Part shown: positions 35,390 through 44,965 of the stretch, one piece after another
How positions within the stretch are numbered: position 1 is the first letter of the stretch
How the letters are laid out: every line of letters begins with the position of its first letter
From: Comamonadaceae bacterium
GTDB lineage: Bacteria; Pseudomonadota; Gammaproteobacteria; Burkholderiales; Burkholderiaceae_C
Reading direction: 5' to 3'
Length of the DNA stretch: 64,000 nt
Assembly: GCA_015999985.1 (NCBI GenBank)
Contig: JAECRA010000011.1
Coordinates: 20,597 to 84,596 of the forward strand
Notes under the pieces: model-generated
The model's input: the letters and a program-made list of their open reading frames with translations, nothing else
Told to the model about the DNA's origin: nothing
Databases searched by the model: none
Made by a program: the position numbers and the translations under genes

Positions 35390-35912
35390 CCCGCAGGGGA
35401 AACCGGGCAGTCGAAGGCCGAGCGCAGCAATGGCCCGAGTCAGGCTCCCACCCCTTTGGCCGTGCCGAGGAGCGCAGGGCAAGGGGTGGGCAAGAGCACT
35501 GCAAGATGCTCTTGCTTCGTGAACTAGCTTGCTGCGGATGTCTGAGCGGCGTGAACGAAGTGAACAAAGCGAGTTCCGCAGCGCCGCCCCTTGCGCGAGT
35601 ACCGCAGGTTGCCCGGAGCGAAGCGTAGGGACACGGCCAGCGGGGCCGCCTTTTCTTGCGCCAGGTTCTTTTGGCGGACCAAAAGAAGGTGGCTGCGCTG
35701 CCGGGCGCACTCCCCGGCCTCCGACGTCAATAGAAGAGCAGAAGGGAATTAGCAACCGCAGCGCTTCAATCAACCGCCGCTTGCCCTCACCCGGATGGCC
35801 GGCCCTCCCAAACCTCTCCCAAACGGAGAGGGAATAAGAGAAGACACGCCTGCATCAGTCTCTCTCATAGAGGGAGAGCGTCAAGACAAACCGCGCTCAA
35901 CCCATCCTAAGA
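35390..35912. repeat. Repeat-rich intergenic region between alaS and the MBL gene
   Basis: More than 500 bp without a gene. It has several inverted repeats, the clearest being TTCTTTTGG (35666-35674) / CCAAAAGAA (35679-35687) around CGGA, followed by a GC-rich segment GTGGCTGCGCTGCCGGGCGC. The layout resembles dispersed intergenic elements of Comamonadaceae as I recall them. Open frames here (for example 35529-35837) lack any family features. Confidence 0.5.
35813..35831. repeat. REP-like hairpin, copy 3
   Basis: CCTCTCC-CAAAC-GGAGAGG, preceded by a GCCCTCACCCGG segment (35783-35794) that is the complement of the GGGTGAGGG tail seen beside the palindromes at 28786 and 29032. The shared core and tail mark one repeat family. 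Confidence 0.6.
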
Positions 35913-35916
35913 ATAT

Positions 35917-36867
35917 TCAATCCCCGTTCAGCACATGCGTGGCATTGCGCCGCAGCACGCCCTTGCTGAACAACGGCTCCAATACCAATTCCAGCCAATC
36001 GCTCCAAGGCACATCAGGACGATGCTGCTGATGCAACACAGGCAGCAAGGGCATCGAATTCAGCCAGGCGTCAAATTCCGCGCGCGGAATGGTCTCGAAA
36101 TCCATCATCTGGTACTTGACCATCACCTTGGCAGCATGCGCTGCGTGCTGCGCCGGATTTTCCTTGAAGTACTCTATCCGCTTGCGAGCCGAAGCAAAGG
36201 CAGCATCAATGGCACCGTCGTCCCGAGCAAAAGGCGCTCCATGCCCAGGAATCACCACGCGGGGTGACAGCTTCTCGATCAGCGCAAGAGTATCCGCGTA
36301 AGTGTCGAACCCTCCTGTGCCCTCGATGTGCTGGAAGATGACTCCGACGCTGTTCTCCCACATGGCGTCTCCAGAGATCAAGAGGCCGTGTTCGGGCTCG
36401 AACAGCAGAACGGCCAGCGCGTCATGGCCGGGTGCGGCGTGAATCTCCCAGTGGTGGTTGCCCAATCGCACCGTGTTGCCGGGAATCAAGGCATCGCTGG
36501 CCGTAAAGACATCACAGCGCTGGCCCGTCCCGCCGAAGGTCAGGGCGTCCTGGTCCCAAGTCTGCACATGCGACAAGGATGGCAGTGGCACCCAGGTGGA
36601 AGCATCTGGCCAGGCCGCCTGCAGCGCCCCCGTGCCACCACAGTGGTCACTATGGAGGTGAGTGTGAGCGATGGTGGTCAGAGCCTGTTCGCCCAGGACT
36701 TGCCGCAGCAGGGACACCGTTTCCCCCGCATGCTTGGTGTGCCCGGTGTCGATTACGCAGGGCTCGTCGCCCAGGCATACGACATTATTTGAAGAGAGCC
36801 AGCCACGCTCCAGGACGCGCATGTCGGCAGGCAAGAGTGTTGAGGCCAGGTTCATTTCAGATCGCAT
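35917..36867 (-). CDS. MBL-fold metallo-hydrolase
   Basis: A 316-residue metallo-beta-lactamase-fold protein. The metal-binding HTHLHSDHCGG lies at 68-78, followed by a second His (APGHDALAVLLF), the bridging Asp (LISGDAMWENSVG) and a final His (VVIPGHGAPF). This is the full two-metal set. The C-terminal region (about 235-316) is an added helical cap, as in glyoxalase II or lactonase relatives. The substrate is unknown. It starts four bases after the upstream pseudouridine synthase stop, so the two are likely co-transcribed; Met5 is an alternative start. Confidence 0.88.
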   Translation of the reverse strand: MRSEMNLASTLLPADMRVLERGWLSSNNVVCLGDEPCVIDTGHTKHAGETVSLLRQVLGEQALTTIAHTHLHSDHCGGTGALQAAWPDASTWVPLPSLSHVQTWDQDALTFGGTGQRCDVFTASDALIPGNTVRLGNHHWEIHAAPGHDALAVLLFEPEHGLLISGDAMWENSVGVIFQHIEGTGGFDTYADTLALIEKLSPRVVIPGHGAPFARDDGAIDAAFASARKRIEYFKENPAQHAAHAAKVMVKYQMMDFETIPRAEFDAWLNSMPLLPVLHQQHRPDVPWSDWLELVLEPLFSKGVLRRNATHVLNGD

Positions 36868-36870
36868 GGT

Positions 36871-37794
36871 TCAGATCCCTGATTGTTGCAGCTTCAAGCC
36901 TGAGCTGAATTCGCGGCGTTGTCCCGTCATGGGGTCTTTGAACGCCAATCGACTGGCTAATAGCTGCAAAGGATGCTCGGTATCGTCGGGCTCGCCAGGA
37001 CCCCGCAACACCTGGGGGTAAAAAGCATCACCCAGAATGGGCACGCCCAGCGCGGCCATATGCACGCGCAGTTGGTGGCGTTGACCCGTGACAGGGTACA
37101 GTTTGTAATGAGCGATCGCACCGCGCACCTCAGCCAGTTCTATACGCGTGTGGCTATTGGCTTCACCCGCTACTTCGCGGGACAGAAAGAAGCGCTCAGG
37201 ATCAGTTTCCAGACGGCTGATGTGTGTGCGAGGCAGTGCAAGATCGGGCCTGAAAGGCGCCACGGCTTCGTACATTTTCTCGACCGAACGATCGCGAAAC
37301 AAGGCCTGATAGGGCGCACGAGCGGCGGGTTGAACAGCGAAAGCGACCAAGCCCGCAGTCTCCCGGTCTATTCGATGAATTGGGCTCAAATGCTCTAGCC
37401 CCAAACGGCGCTTCAAGCGCACCACCAAGCTTCTGTGAAGATAAGGCCCACCCGGGATGACTGGCATGAAATGAGGTTTATCCGCCACGACCAGCCATTC
37501 GTCCTGGAAAACGATGGCTTCGCTTTGCAGAACTTCAGGTTCATCGGCTTGACTGCGGTAGTAGTGCAGGCGCTGTCCAGGCTGACAGGCGGCGTTGGCG
37601 GCAATAGCTTGCCCATCGTCACCCAGTACCTCGCCTGCACGCAACCGCGCGGCCCAATCGTCTCGACTCAAAACAGGAAAGCGCTCCGACAAGAAGTCCA
37701 GCACCGTAGGCCATGAGGCGGTGGGTATGGCCACTGTGCTGGCACTCACACCTTCGCGCAAAGGCAAATTGAGGAGACGCGGAGCGTGGGCCAT
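36871..37794 (-). CDS. RluA-family pseudouridine synthase
   Basis: Isomerises specific uridines in RNA. The 307 residues have an S4-like N-terminal part (about 28-80, VLDFLSERFPVLSRDDWAARLRAGEVLGDDGQ) and the catalytic domain with HRIDRETAGLV (140-150; catalytic Asp143), RSVEKMYEAVAP and TGQRHQLRVHMAALGVPILGDAFYP. The family is certain; whether the target is rRNA or tRNA cannot be read from the sequence. Confidence 0.9.
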   Translation of the reverse strand: MAHAPRLLNLPLREGVSASTVAIPTASWPTVLDFLSERFPVLSRDDWAARLRAGEVLGDDGQAIAANAACQPGQRLHYYRSQADEPEVLQSEAIVFQDEWLVVADKPHFMPVIPGGPYLHRSLVVRLKRRLGLEHLSPIHRIDRETAGLVAFAVQPAARAPYQALFRDRSVEKMYEAVAPFRPDLALPRTHISRLETDPERFFLSREVAGEANSHTRIELAEVRGAIAHYKLYPVTGQRHQLRVHMAALGVPILGDAFYPQVLRGPGEPDDTEHPLQLLASRLAFKDPMTGQRREFSSGLKLQQSGI

Positions 37795-38014
37795 CAGGGG
37801 ACACCATTCTCGTCATGCCCGGGTGGCTGAGCGTACGCACAAGGCAGTCCAGCGGGCATTGAAATGCAGTGATGAGCGCCACGTCGTTGAGAAGGCCCCG
37901 GATTCAGCGCGACGCAAACAAAAGCACGCCAGTTCGCGGCACTTTTTAACCAGCGCCGGGGCGATCCGCAGGTACGCTGTGGTGACCATGCGGAGCACTC
38001 GAACGTGGTCTTTG

Positions 38015-38788
38015 TCAGACCTTGCGAAACACCAGGTCCCACACTCCATGTCCCAACTTCAGTCCGCGCAGCTCAAATTTGGTAAGGGGGCGGTATTCGG
38101 GCTTTGCCGCATAGCCTTCAGCGCTATTGGCTAACAAAGGCTCTGCTCCTAGCACTTCCAACATTTGCTGCGCGTAAGGTTCCCAGTCAGTGGCGCAGTG
38201 AATATAGCCGCCAGGCTTCAGCCGGGTGGCAAGCTCATGAACAAAGGGCGATTGAAGCAATCGCCGCTTGTTGTGACGCTTTTTGTGCCACGGGTCTGGA
38301 AAGAAAACATGAATGCCGTCCAAGGAGGCCGGTGCGATCATTTTGGCAAGTACTTCCACCGCATCGTGCTGCAGGATGCGGATGTTGTCCAGATCTTGCT
38401 CGCCCATGGACTTCAGCAACGCACCTACGCCTGGCTCATGGACTTCGCAGCCAATGAACAAGGTGTCCGGCTGCAAGCCCGCGATGTGCGCAGTGGCGGC
38501 GCCCATTCCAAAACCGATTTCCAATACGGTTTTTTCATAGGCTTTTCCTTGCGCCTTGGCTGATACGGCACATGCCGCAACCAGATCCGGTGTGCCAGGG
38601 TCATAGGCAACTATGTAGCGCGGGCCCAGATCAGCCAGAGCGCGGGCTTGCCCGGTGGTGACACGCCCTGCTCGGGTGACGAAACTGCGAACCGCGCGAG
38701 GAAAGGGCACGCCCTCGGCCGTAGGCTTGTGCTCTTCTGCCTGCTCGTTGTGTTCAGCAGCGTCGCCGTTTTCGTGGCCCACCATCAT
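38015..38788 (-). CDS. trmB: tRNA (guanine-N7-)-methyltransferase
   Basis: Methylates G46 in the variable loop of tRNAs using SAM. In 257 residues it has the SAM-binding [15 protein letters not shown], the [16 protein letters not shown] block that defines TrmB, and the C-terminal [26 protein letters not shown]. The first 30 residues are a charged, poorly conserved extension rich in Glu and His. The start overlaps the suhB stop by four bases, so translation is coupled. Confidence 0.95.
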   Translation of the reverse strand: MMVGHENGDAAEHNEQAEEHKPTAEGVPFPRAVRSFVTRAGRVTTGQARALADLGPRYIVAYDPGTPDLVAACAVSAKAQGKAYEKTVLEIGFGMGAATAHIAGLQPDTLFIGCEVHEPGVGALLKSMGEQDLDNIRILQHDAVEVLAKMIAPASLDGIHVFFPDPWHKKRHNKRRLLQSPFVHELATRLKPGGYIHCATDWEPYAQQMLEVLGAEPLLANSAEGYAAKPEYRPLTKFELRGLKLGHGVWDLVFRKV

Positions 38789-39681
38789 TTTGGGTCAGTT
38801 CCACGGTTTGGCTCCTGTGTCTCAGCATTTTGCTCAGCTTTGCTGGAGATGGTGCCTCGGGGGGCAACGCCCTGAAACTTGGAGTATTGGCGCAGCAGTG
38901 CGACCAACTGGGCGTAGATGCGCGGGCTGGCAGCCAGGCACTCTTCGGCTTCCAAAAACTCGGATTCGCCAGAGAAGTTGCCGATCAGGCCGCCGGCTTC
39001 GGTCACCAGCAGAGAGCCTGCAGCCGCATCCCAAGGTTTGAGACCTGTTTCGAAGAAGCCATCAGTAAAGCCAGCAGCCACGTAGGCCAGGTCGAGCGCA
39101 GCAGCGCCCGGGCGGCGCAGTCCGGCGGTGCGCTGCATGACGTCGGACATCATGCGCAGATACTTGGGGAAGTCGTCGCCTTTGCGGAACGGGAATCCGG
39201 TGGAGATCAAGCACTGGTTCATCTCGGTGCGCTTGCTCACACGAATGCGGCGATCATTCATGTAAGCGCCGCGCCCGCGGGTAGCGGTGAACAGATCGTT
39301 GCGGGATGGATCGTAGACCACCGCCTGCTCGATACGTCCGCGCACGCTCAGGGCGATGCTGACGCAATAGACAGGAAAGCCGTGAATGAAGTTAGTGGTG
39401 CCATCAAGCGGATCGATGATCCAGATGTGGTCAGACTTTGGGTTGCCGTGGGCGCTACCGGATTCTTCAGCCAAGATGCCATGCTGGGGATATGCGGTGA
39501 GCAGCGTTTCAATAATGGCGGCTTCACTCGCGTGATCAACCTCTGTGACGAAATCATTGACCTGCTTTTGGGAGATGCGAACCGCCTCCACGTCGAGCGC
39601 GGCACGGTTGATGATGGCGCCAGCGGCGCGCGCGGCGCGTACGGCCACGTTGAGCATGGGATGCAGGGTAGATGTCGTCAT
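38785..39681 (-). CDS. suhB: Inositol monophosphatase family protein (SuhB)
   Basis: A 298-residue phosphatase from the ATG at 39681; an in-frame start at 39747 adds 22 residues that do not match the family. Metal-site motifs: [35 protein letters not shown] and [19 protein letters not shown]. In E. coli SuhB also takes part in rRNA antitermination. The C-terminal 30 residues (after [10 protein letters not shown]) are an unconserved polar tail. trmB follows with an ATGA overlap. Confidence 0.93.
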   Translation of the reverse strand: MTTSTLHPMLNVAVRAARAAGAIINRAALDVEAVRISQKQVNDFVTEVDHASEAAIIETLLTAYPQHGILAEESGSAHGNPKSDHIWIIDPLDGTTNFIHGFPVYCVSIALSVRGRIEQAVVYDPSRNDLFTATRGRGAYMNDRRIRVSKRTEMNQCLISTGFPFRKGDDFPKYLRMMSDVMQRTAGLRRPGAAALDLAYVAAGFTDGFFETGLKPWDAAAGSLLVTEAGGLIGNFSGESEFLEAEECLAASPRIYAQLVALLRQYSKFQGVAPRGTISSKAEQNAETQEPNRGTDPK

Positions 39682-40021
39682 AGGTTGTAATAAGAGCAAA
39701 GCCTGCCAGCCCGCGCGATGGCAGGGGCAAAAGAGATATTTTCCCACGGATAAGGGTTTACGTCACTATGGCCCGAAAAATGAGCGCTTCCAGTGGTGCT
39801 CAATGCGACATCAAGGTGGCGTTGGCCCCTCAGTGAGAGGGTGGGATCCATGGCGAGCACTACCATGCTCCCAGGCCGCAAGATAAGTTCTCTGGTCCAC
39901 TCGTGGAGGTGGAGCAAGTGCCTGCACCACTTGCCGTTTCGAACATGCTCGCCTGCCAATTCATCCGCGCTGTCTGCCCTGCAAAAGATGTGAACCGCCC
40001 GGGGTGATATCGTTTGAGAAT
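39682..40021. other. Intergenic region between suhB and greB
   Basis: Holds the divergent promoters of suhB and greB. I see no gene: the longest frame (39678-40034, minus strand) has no signal, family or ribosome site, and runs across the suhB start. No clear operator is visible. Confidence 0.5.
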
Positions 40022-40594
40022 ATGAGCAAGGCATTTACACGAGAATCAGACGCAGAAGACGATGACGACGACGCTGGCGGGTCACAGCCGCCATTGCCGG
40101 CGGGCACCCGCAACTACATGACTCCCGAGGGGTATGCCCGGCTACGCGACGAACTGCTGACCCTCCTGGATGACGAACGCCCCAAGGTTGTTGAGGCGGT
40201 GCATTGGGCTGCCAAGAACGGGGACCGTTCTGAAAATGGCGACTATCTCTACGGGAAAAAGCGCCTGCGTGAAATCGACCGGCGAGTGCGTTTCCTGACC
40301 AAACGCCTGGAGATTGCCGAAGTCACAGATCCCAGCGCGCACCACGGCGGAGAGCAGATATTTTTTGGCGCCACAGTGACCTATGTGGAAGATGACGGCA
40401 CTGAACGAACGGTCATCATCAAAGGCGTCGATGAGGCGCAAAGTCAATTGGGCGAGGTCAGCTGGGTTTCGCCTATTGCCCGCACACTGTTGCGCGCGCG
40501 CGTGGGCGATGTGCTGAAACTGGAAACGCCCGCGGGTGCGCGGGAGATTGAGGTGCTGAGCGTGGACTATCCCGCACCCCGTCGATCTTCTTGA
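40022..40594 (+). CDS. greB: Transcription elongation factor GreB
   Basis: Rescues backtracked RNA polymerase by stimulating transcript cleavage. In 190 residues an acidic, disordered N-terminus (about 10-22, DAEDDDDDAGG) precedes the coiled-coil domain (YMTPEGYARLRDELLTLLDDERPKVVEAVHWAAKNGDRSENGDYLYGKKRLREIDRRV; the DRSENGDY acidic tip is the catalytic element). A C-terminal FKBP-like domain follows. An earlier in-frame ATG at 40004 is possible. It converges on spoT with a 35-bp gap. Confidence 0.94.
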   Translation: MSKAFTRESDAEDDDDDAGGSQPPLPAGTRNYMTPEGYARLRDELLTLLDDERPKVVEAVHWAAKNGDRSENGDYLYGKKRLREIDRRVRFLTKRLEIAEVTDPSAHHGGEQIFFGATVTYVEDDGTERTVIIKGVDEAQSQLGEVSWVSPIARTLLRARVGDVLKLETPAGAREIEVLSVDYPAPRRSS

Positions 40595-40629
40595 GCGATC
40601 AGGGCGCGTGCACGGCCACGGATCTGACG

Positions 40630-42888
40630 TTAATGTGCGGCAGGCGTGATGCGAGAAGCTCTGAGTACTGAATGAGTGCGGCGCAGGTTACGCAGCACCG
40701 CGTCCAGGTGAGCTTTATCGCGTACGGTAATGACGAAGCGCAGATCAATGGCATCCTGCGCGGCCTCGTCTGCCATACCCAGGTGGATGATGTCGGCCTC
40801 AGCTTCGGCCAGCGCCACCGCGACCCGGGCTAGCACGCCTTTTCCATTGACGACGGTGACCACAAGACCCACCTCGAAAGCACGAACAGGTTCGTCGGCC
40901 CAAGCTACGGTGATGAAACGCTCTGCGTCTTTATGCTGCAGTCGGCGTGCTACGGCGCATTCATCGGTATGCACCACCAAGCCTTCACCGCGTCCCAGGT
41001 AGCCGAGCACGCCATCACCAGGGATGGGACGGCAACACGTGGCGTATTTGACCGACGTGTTTTCACCACCATCGAGCATGACTGCGCCTTGCGACAGATT
41101 TTCGTGCGCGGTGTAGCGTTCTCGGGTAAGCAGCAGTGCGTCAGGTTTGTGACCCTGCGCGGCAAGCATGGTCACCAAGCGCTTGGCCACCATATTGGCG
41201 CTGCGTTTTCCCAGGCCGATGTCCGTCAGAAGCTCTTCCCGCGTCCGGTTGCCCGTAAATCGTTGCAGTTTTTCCCAGATAGGCTTGTCTACAGGGTCAA
41301 GGCCTGGCAGATGATCAAGACCTTCCGCCCGCAACGCCTGCGCCAGCAATTTTTCACCCAGCTGGCTGGACTCGTTGTGAGCCAGGGTCTTCAGGTGGTG
41401 CCGAATGCTGGACCGTGCACGCCCCGTCCGAACGAAGCCCAGCCACGCCGGGTTGGGTGCGGACACGGGCGCGGTGATGATCTCGATCACGTCACCGTTG
41501 GCCAGCTCACTGCGCAGGGGCACCTGTTCGCCGTTGACTTTGGCCGCCACCATGTGGTCGCCAATATTGCTATGGATGGCATAGGCGAAGTCCACCACGG
41601 TGGCACCATGCGGCAACGCCATAATCTGCCCCTTGGGGGTGAACACATAGACGGCGTCGGGGAAAAGATCCACTTTGATGTGGTCCCAGAACTCCGTGGC
41701 GTCTCGAGTTTCGTCCTGGATGTCCAGAAGAGACTGCAGCCACTGAGTGCCCAACTGTTCGCCCTGCGGACGCTCATTCTCGCCCGCTTTGTACAGCCAA
41801 TGAGCAGCCACCCCCGACTCGGCCACCAGGTCCATGGGCTCGGTGCGGATCTGGAACTCCATGTTGACACTGGCTGGGCCTACGAGTGTCGTGTGCAGGG
41901 ACTGATAGCCATTGACCTTGGGTATGGCGATGTAATCCTTGAAGCGCCCCGGCACGGGTTTATAGAGCTGGTGTAGCAAGCCTAGCGCGGTGTAGCAGTT
42001 AATGACGCTGGAGAGGATCACACGTACGCCATAGAGATCGTTCACCTGCGCAAAGGACAGGTGCTTCTCCGTCATCTTGGTGTAGATGGAGTAGAGCGCT
42101 TTCTCGCGCCCTACGATACGCGCTGCCAAACCGGCTTCGTTCAGCGTGGACTCAATTTCGTGTTGGACTTTCTGAATCAAGTCGCGTCGTCGCTGGCGCG
42201 CGCGGCCAATCGCCTTGGAAAGAATGCTGTAGCGCCAAGGTTTGAGATGGCGAAAAGCCAGGTCTTCGAGTTCACGATAGGTCTGGTTCAGACCCAGGCG
42301 ATGAGCGATGGGAGCGTAAATTTCCAGGGTTTCGGTGGAAATGCGTGCCCATTTGCTGCGCGGCATGTCGGACATGGTGCGCATGTTGTGCGTCCGATCA
42401 GCCAGCTTGATGAGAATGACCCGCACGTCGCGTGCCATCGCGAGCAACATCTTGCGAAACGACTCGGCTTGATTTTCTTCACGCGTCGTGAACTGAAGCT
42501 TGTCCAGCTTGGTAAGACCATCTACCAGTTCCGCCACAGTTGTGCTGAATTGCTCAACCAGATCAGCCTTGGTCACGCCGCAGTCTTCCATGGCGTCGTG
42601 CAATAAGGCGGCCATCAAGGCTGGCGCATCGAGTTTCCACTCGGCGCACTGCGCAGCCACTGCGATAGGGTGGGTGATATAGGGCTCGCCACTGTGGCGA
42701 ATCTGCCCTAAATGGGCTGTGTCAGCAAAACGATAGGCGCGGCGAACCTGCTCGACGTCAGTCGCGTCAAGATAATCCAGCTTGGCTTCCAGCGCCGCAA
42801 AACTTGCAGCCGCAGCATTGGCCGCAGCTATTTGAGGGGACGGGGTAGGGCCAGACGGCATAGGGTGGGTCGATAGCACCGAACTCAT
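40630..42888 (-). CDS. spoT: Bifunctional (p)ppGpp synthetase/hydrolase (SpoT/Rsh)
   Basis: Makes and degrades the stringent-response alarmone. The 752 residues hold an HD hydrolase domain with intact HDAMEDC, a synthetase domain with REKALYSIYTKM and YGVRVI...KDYIAIPKVNGYQSLHTTLVGP, a TGS domain (VYVFTPKGQIMALPHGATVVDFAYAIHSNIGD), and a C-terminal ACT domain. An active HDxxED hydrolase separates it from RelA. The gene usually follows rpoZ directly; here rpoZ is 4.4 kb away. A LexA-like palindrome lies about 265 bp upstream. Confidence 0.95.
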   Translation of the reverse strand: MSSVLSTHPMPSGPTPSPQIAAANAAAASFAALEAKLDYLDATDVEQVRRAYRFADTAHLGQIRHSGEPYITHPIAVAAQCAEWKLDAPALMAALLHDAMEDCGVTKADLVEQFSTTVAELVDGLTKLDKLQFTTREENQAESFRKMLLAMARDVRVILIKLADRTHNMRTMSDMPRSKWARISTETLEIYAPIAHRLGLNQTYRELEDLAFRHLKPWRYSILSKAIGRARQRRRDLIQKVQHEIESTLNEAGLAARIVGREKALYSIYTKMTEKHLSFAQVNDLYGVRVILSSVINCYTALGLLHQLYKPVPGRFKDYIAIPKVNGYQSLHTTLVGPASVNMEFQIRTEPMDLVAESGVAAHWLYKAGENERPQGEQLGTQWLQSLLDIQDETRDATEFWDHIKVDLFPDAVYVFTPKGQIMALPHGATVVDFAYAIHSNIGDHMVAAKVNGEQVPLRSELANGDVIEIITAPVSAPNPAWLGFVRTGRARSSIRHHLKTLAHNESSQLGEKLLAQALRAEGLDHLPGLDPVDKPIWEKLQRFTGNRTREELLTDIGLGKRSANMVAKRLVTMLAAQGHKPDALLLTRERYTAHENLSQGAVMLDGGENTSVKYATCCRPIPGDGVLGYLGRGEGLVVHTDECAVARRLQHKDAERFITVAWADEPVRAFEVGLVVTVVNGKGVLARVAVALAEAEADIIHLGMADEAAQDAIDLRFVITVRDKAHLDAVLRNLRRTHSVLRASRITPAAH

Positions 42889-43267
42889 GCCCTTAGCTTA
42901 ACCCGGTTGCGCAAAAAACGTGCAAATGCTGCATAAAAGTGCATATCCCGAAGTAGTCATCGTTGCACACTGACCAATACAGAAAAGTGGCTGGTCTGCC
43001 ATAGACCGCCGCATGAAGCAACTATTCCCAAAGAATGGGTCAAACTCCGAAAATTCAAATAATTTGCTGACTGGGGGAGGCTCGCGAACTGACCATCTTA
43101 ATCGCGTCCGGCTGCGGTTTAGAGGCGCAAACACAGCCCGAGCCTAACATGGGTACTGTTTGTCGGAACAGTATCCCTGAACGCCTGAATGCAGGCTTGC
43201 CTGCAGGAGCTTGAAATCAGGTGAATCAGGCACCCCTCTTGAGCGCATATTGCGCGCCCTGTGCTGT
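42889..43267. other. Intergenic region upstream of spoT
   Basis: About 380 bp with no gene. It contains a 20-base LexA-like palindrome (43154-43173) and a GCAGGC-TT-GCCTGC inverted repeat near 43191-43204. No remnant of rpoZ is visible here. It is the left boundary of the segment that separates spoT from rpoZ. Confidence 0.5.
43154..43173. promoter_or_regulatory. LexA-like palindrome upstream of spoT
   Basis: TACTGTTTGTCGGAACAGTA has perfect outer arms TACTGT and ACAGTA with the eight-base spacing of LexA sites. The centre is less AT-rich than usual, and it lies 265 bp from the spoT start, far for simple repression. It could instead be a hairpin at the end of the chalcone-isomerase-like transcript. 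Confidence 0.35.
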
Positions 43268-43891
43268 TTACGCTGGATATCTTGCCTGCTGGCCTAGTAA
43301 CCCATCTTTGAGCGCAGCATCTGCCGGTGAGTCACCCAGCCAGATCTTCAGCACCATGGAGAAAAACTCTGCGTCGCCGAGTGGAGCACCTTGTTGTTCG
43401 TCACCTACGAAGAACATGGAACCTTTGCCGGGCAAGAAATGCACGCTTATTCGGTCTCCTGCCACGAGCTTGCCGCGGCTGGAAAAGATTTCGATCAATC
43501 TTGTCATGGCCATTAGGTGGCGGGAGGTTTGTTCCTTGGTAGCGTTCGCACGCATACCCTTGACCATGGCCAGGCCCAGGTCTGTGCTGGTGACCTCACG
43601 CAAAATGGCTAGATCAATTCTCTTGGGGCCGGGCAAGGCCAGCACCTCGTCGGTCGTACCCACTTTGCGTGGCAGGTACAAGGCCATATCGTAGACCTTG
43701 AACACCACTCTGTAGCGTGTGCCGACCCCGTTGAGCACTAAATTTGCATTGCCCAATTGAGCAGTGGGGGGAAATGTTGTGCTGGGTGGCGCCGTCTGGG
43801 CTCGCGCTGGGGTGGAGCAAGCCAGGAGCAGGGCGGTATTGCAAATAGCCAAACGACGGGAACATGTAGTGCGATCAACTGACTTAGCCAT
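43268..43891 (-). CDS. Exported chalcone-isomerase-like protein
   Basis: 207 residues from the ATG at 43891, chosen because GGAGGAG precedes it closely; a TTG four codons upstream is less likely. A signal peptide (residues 1-31, ending TPARAQ) is followed by a chalcone isomerase-like domain (PF16036): GVGTRYRVVFKVYDMALYLPRK and AILREVTSTDLGLAMVKGMRANAT are typical. Bacterial members are periplasmic proteins of unknown function; they lack the flavonoid pathway, so fatty-acid-like ligand binding is a guess. Confidence 0.85.
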   Translation of the reverse strand: MAKSVDRTTCSRRLAICNTALLLACSTPARAQTAPPSTTFPPTAQLGNANLVLNGVGTRYRVVFKVYDMALYLPRKVGTTDEVLALPGPKRIDLAILREVTSTDLGLAMVKGMRANATKEQTSRHLMAMTRLIEIFSSRGKLVAGDRISVHFLPGKGSMFFVGDEQQGAPLGDAEFFSMVLKIWLGDSPADAALKDGLLGQQARYPA

Positions 43892-44030
43892 AGTCTCCTC
43901 CAAGAAAGCTTTACAAAGTCTAGGTACAGCGGAGTCGGCTATGTAGTCGCGTCAGGCACAAAAGTTTCTCAAATGTGAAATATGACGCCCATGTGTCGTC
44001 AATTCATAAATACGGTGCCATTCAGCGTTG

Positions 44031-44858
44031 TCAGTCGTTGGCGTTGTTCAGGTGCAGGGCGAGTTGCGAGAGCGCCTGGTCGCATGGCGCTTGCAGTTTT
44101 GCGTCCAGATCAGCGTCCGCCCGTGTCACGCCCAGGTTGATGGCAACCACAGGTATCTGTCTGGCTTTGGCCGCATGGACAAAGCGCAGACCGGAATAGA
44201 CCATCAGGGAGCTACCCACGACCAACAGAGCGTCGCTCTGCTTGAGGCGCTCCATTGCAGCATTTACTCTGGCTAAGGGCACGTTTTCACCATAGAACAC
44301 GACGTCAGGCTTGATGACTCCGCTGCATTCAGGGCAGTGCGGTACGACGAATGCGGAGAAATCCACGCCTTCGAGATCTGCATCGCCATCTGGCGCAGCA
44401 TTGGCAGATTTGGCGTGCCAATGCGGATTCGCTTGTAAAAGTGCCTTCTGCCAGTCAGCCCGACTGGACCGAGCCGCGCACCGCATGCAGATCACAGTAT
44501 CCAGGCGACCATGCAGGTCAACGACATGAGGGCTGCCGGCTTGTTGATGCAAGCCATCCACGTTCTGGGTAATGATTTGGGAGATACGCCCCAAGCCTTC
44601 CAGCTGTACCAGCGCATGGTGGGCGGCGTTAGGCAGAGCTTGGCGAAATACGGGCCAGCCAATAAGGCTTCTTGCCCAATAGCGCTGCCGCACGGCAGCA
44701 CTGCCCATGAAGTCCTGGAAGGTGACAGGAGAAGGGCGTTTCCAGGCGCCTTGTTCATCGCGGTAGTCCGGAATGCCGCTGCCTGTGCTCAGGCCCGCAC
44801 CGGTCAGTACGGTCCATGTGGGACAGGGTGCAAGGAGTCGTAGCAGGGCAGTGGGCAT
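44031..44858 (-). CDS. Class II (SIRT4-like) NAD-dependent sirtuin
   Basis: 275 residues with the full sirtuin set: NAD-binding GAGLSTGSGIPDYRDEQGAWKR (20-41), TQNVDGLH (97-104), catalytic His116 in VDLHGRL, a four-Cys zinc site (C124, C127, C175, C178), and GSSLMVYSG further on. The sequence after GIPDYR is of the class II/SIRT4 type, which may have lipoamidase, ADP-ribosyl or deacylase activity beyond simple deacetylation. Its neighbours are a chalcone-isomerase-like gene downstream and a regulator upstream on the same strand. Confidence 0.92.
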   Translation of the reverse strand: MPTALLRLLAPCPTWTVLTGAGLSTGSGIPDYRDEQGAWKRPSPVTFQDFMGSAAVRQRYWARSLIGWPVFRQALPNAAHHALVQLEGLGRISQIITQNVDGLHQQAGSPHVVDLHGRLDTVICMRCAARSSRADWQKALLQANPHWHAKSANAAPDGDADLEGVDFSAFVVPHCPECSGVIKPDVVFYGENVPLARVNAAMERLKQSDALLVVGSSLMVYSGLRFVHAAKARQIPVVAINLGVTRADADLDAKLQAPCDQALSQLALHLNNAND

Positions 44859-44965
44859 GGCATGTATTTTTGCGGAAAGAAAAAGCGCGGTCGTTCAGCT
44901 CGGGAGCGGGCTGGACTCGGGGCTGAGTCTTGACGTTCACCCTGATCAGGTGACGCCAGTTGCCA

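Noticed and set aside
35529..35837. Open frames in the alaS/MBL spacer
   Set aside because: They run through inverted repeats and a REP-like hairpin; the translation is low-complexity Pro/Gly/Arg.
39678..40034. 118-codon frame between suhB and greB
   Set aside because: Crosses the suhB start, has no ribosome site and resembles nothing.
40933..41976. 347-codon open frame opposite spoT
   Set aside because: It lies wholly on the antisense strand of an intact SpoT gene, has no family features and is explained by GC-biased third positions.
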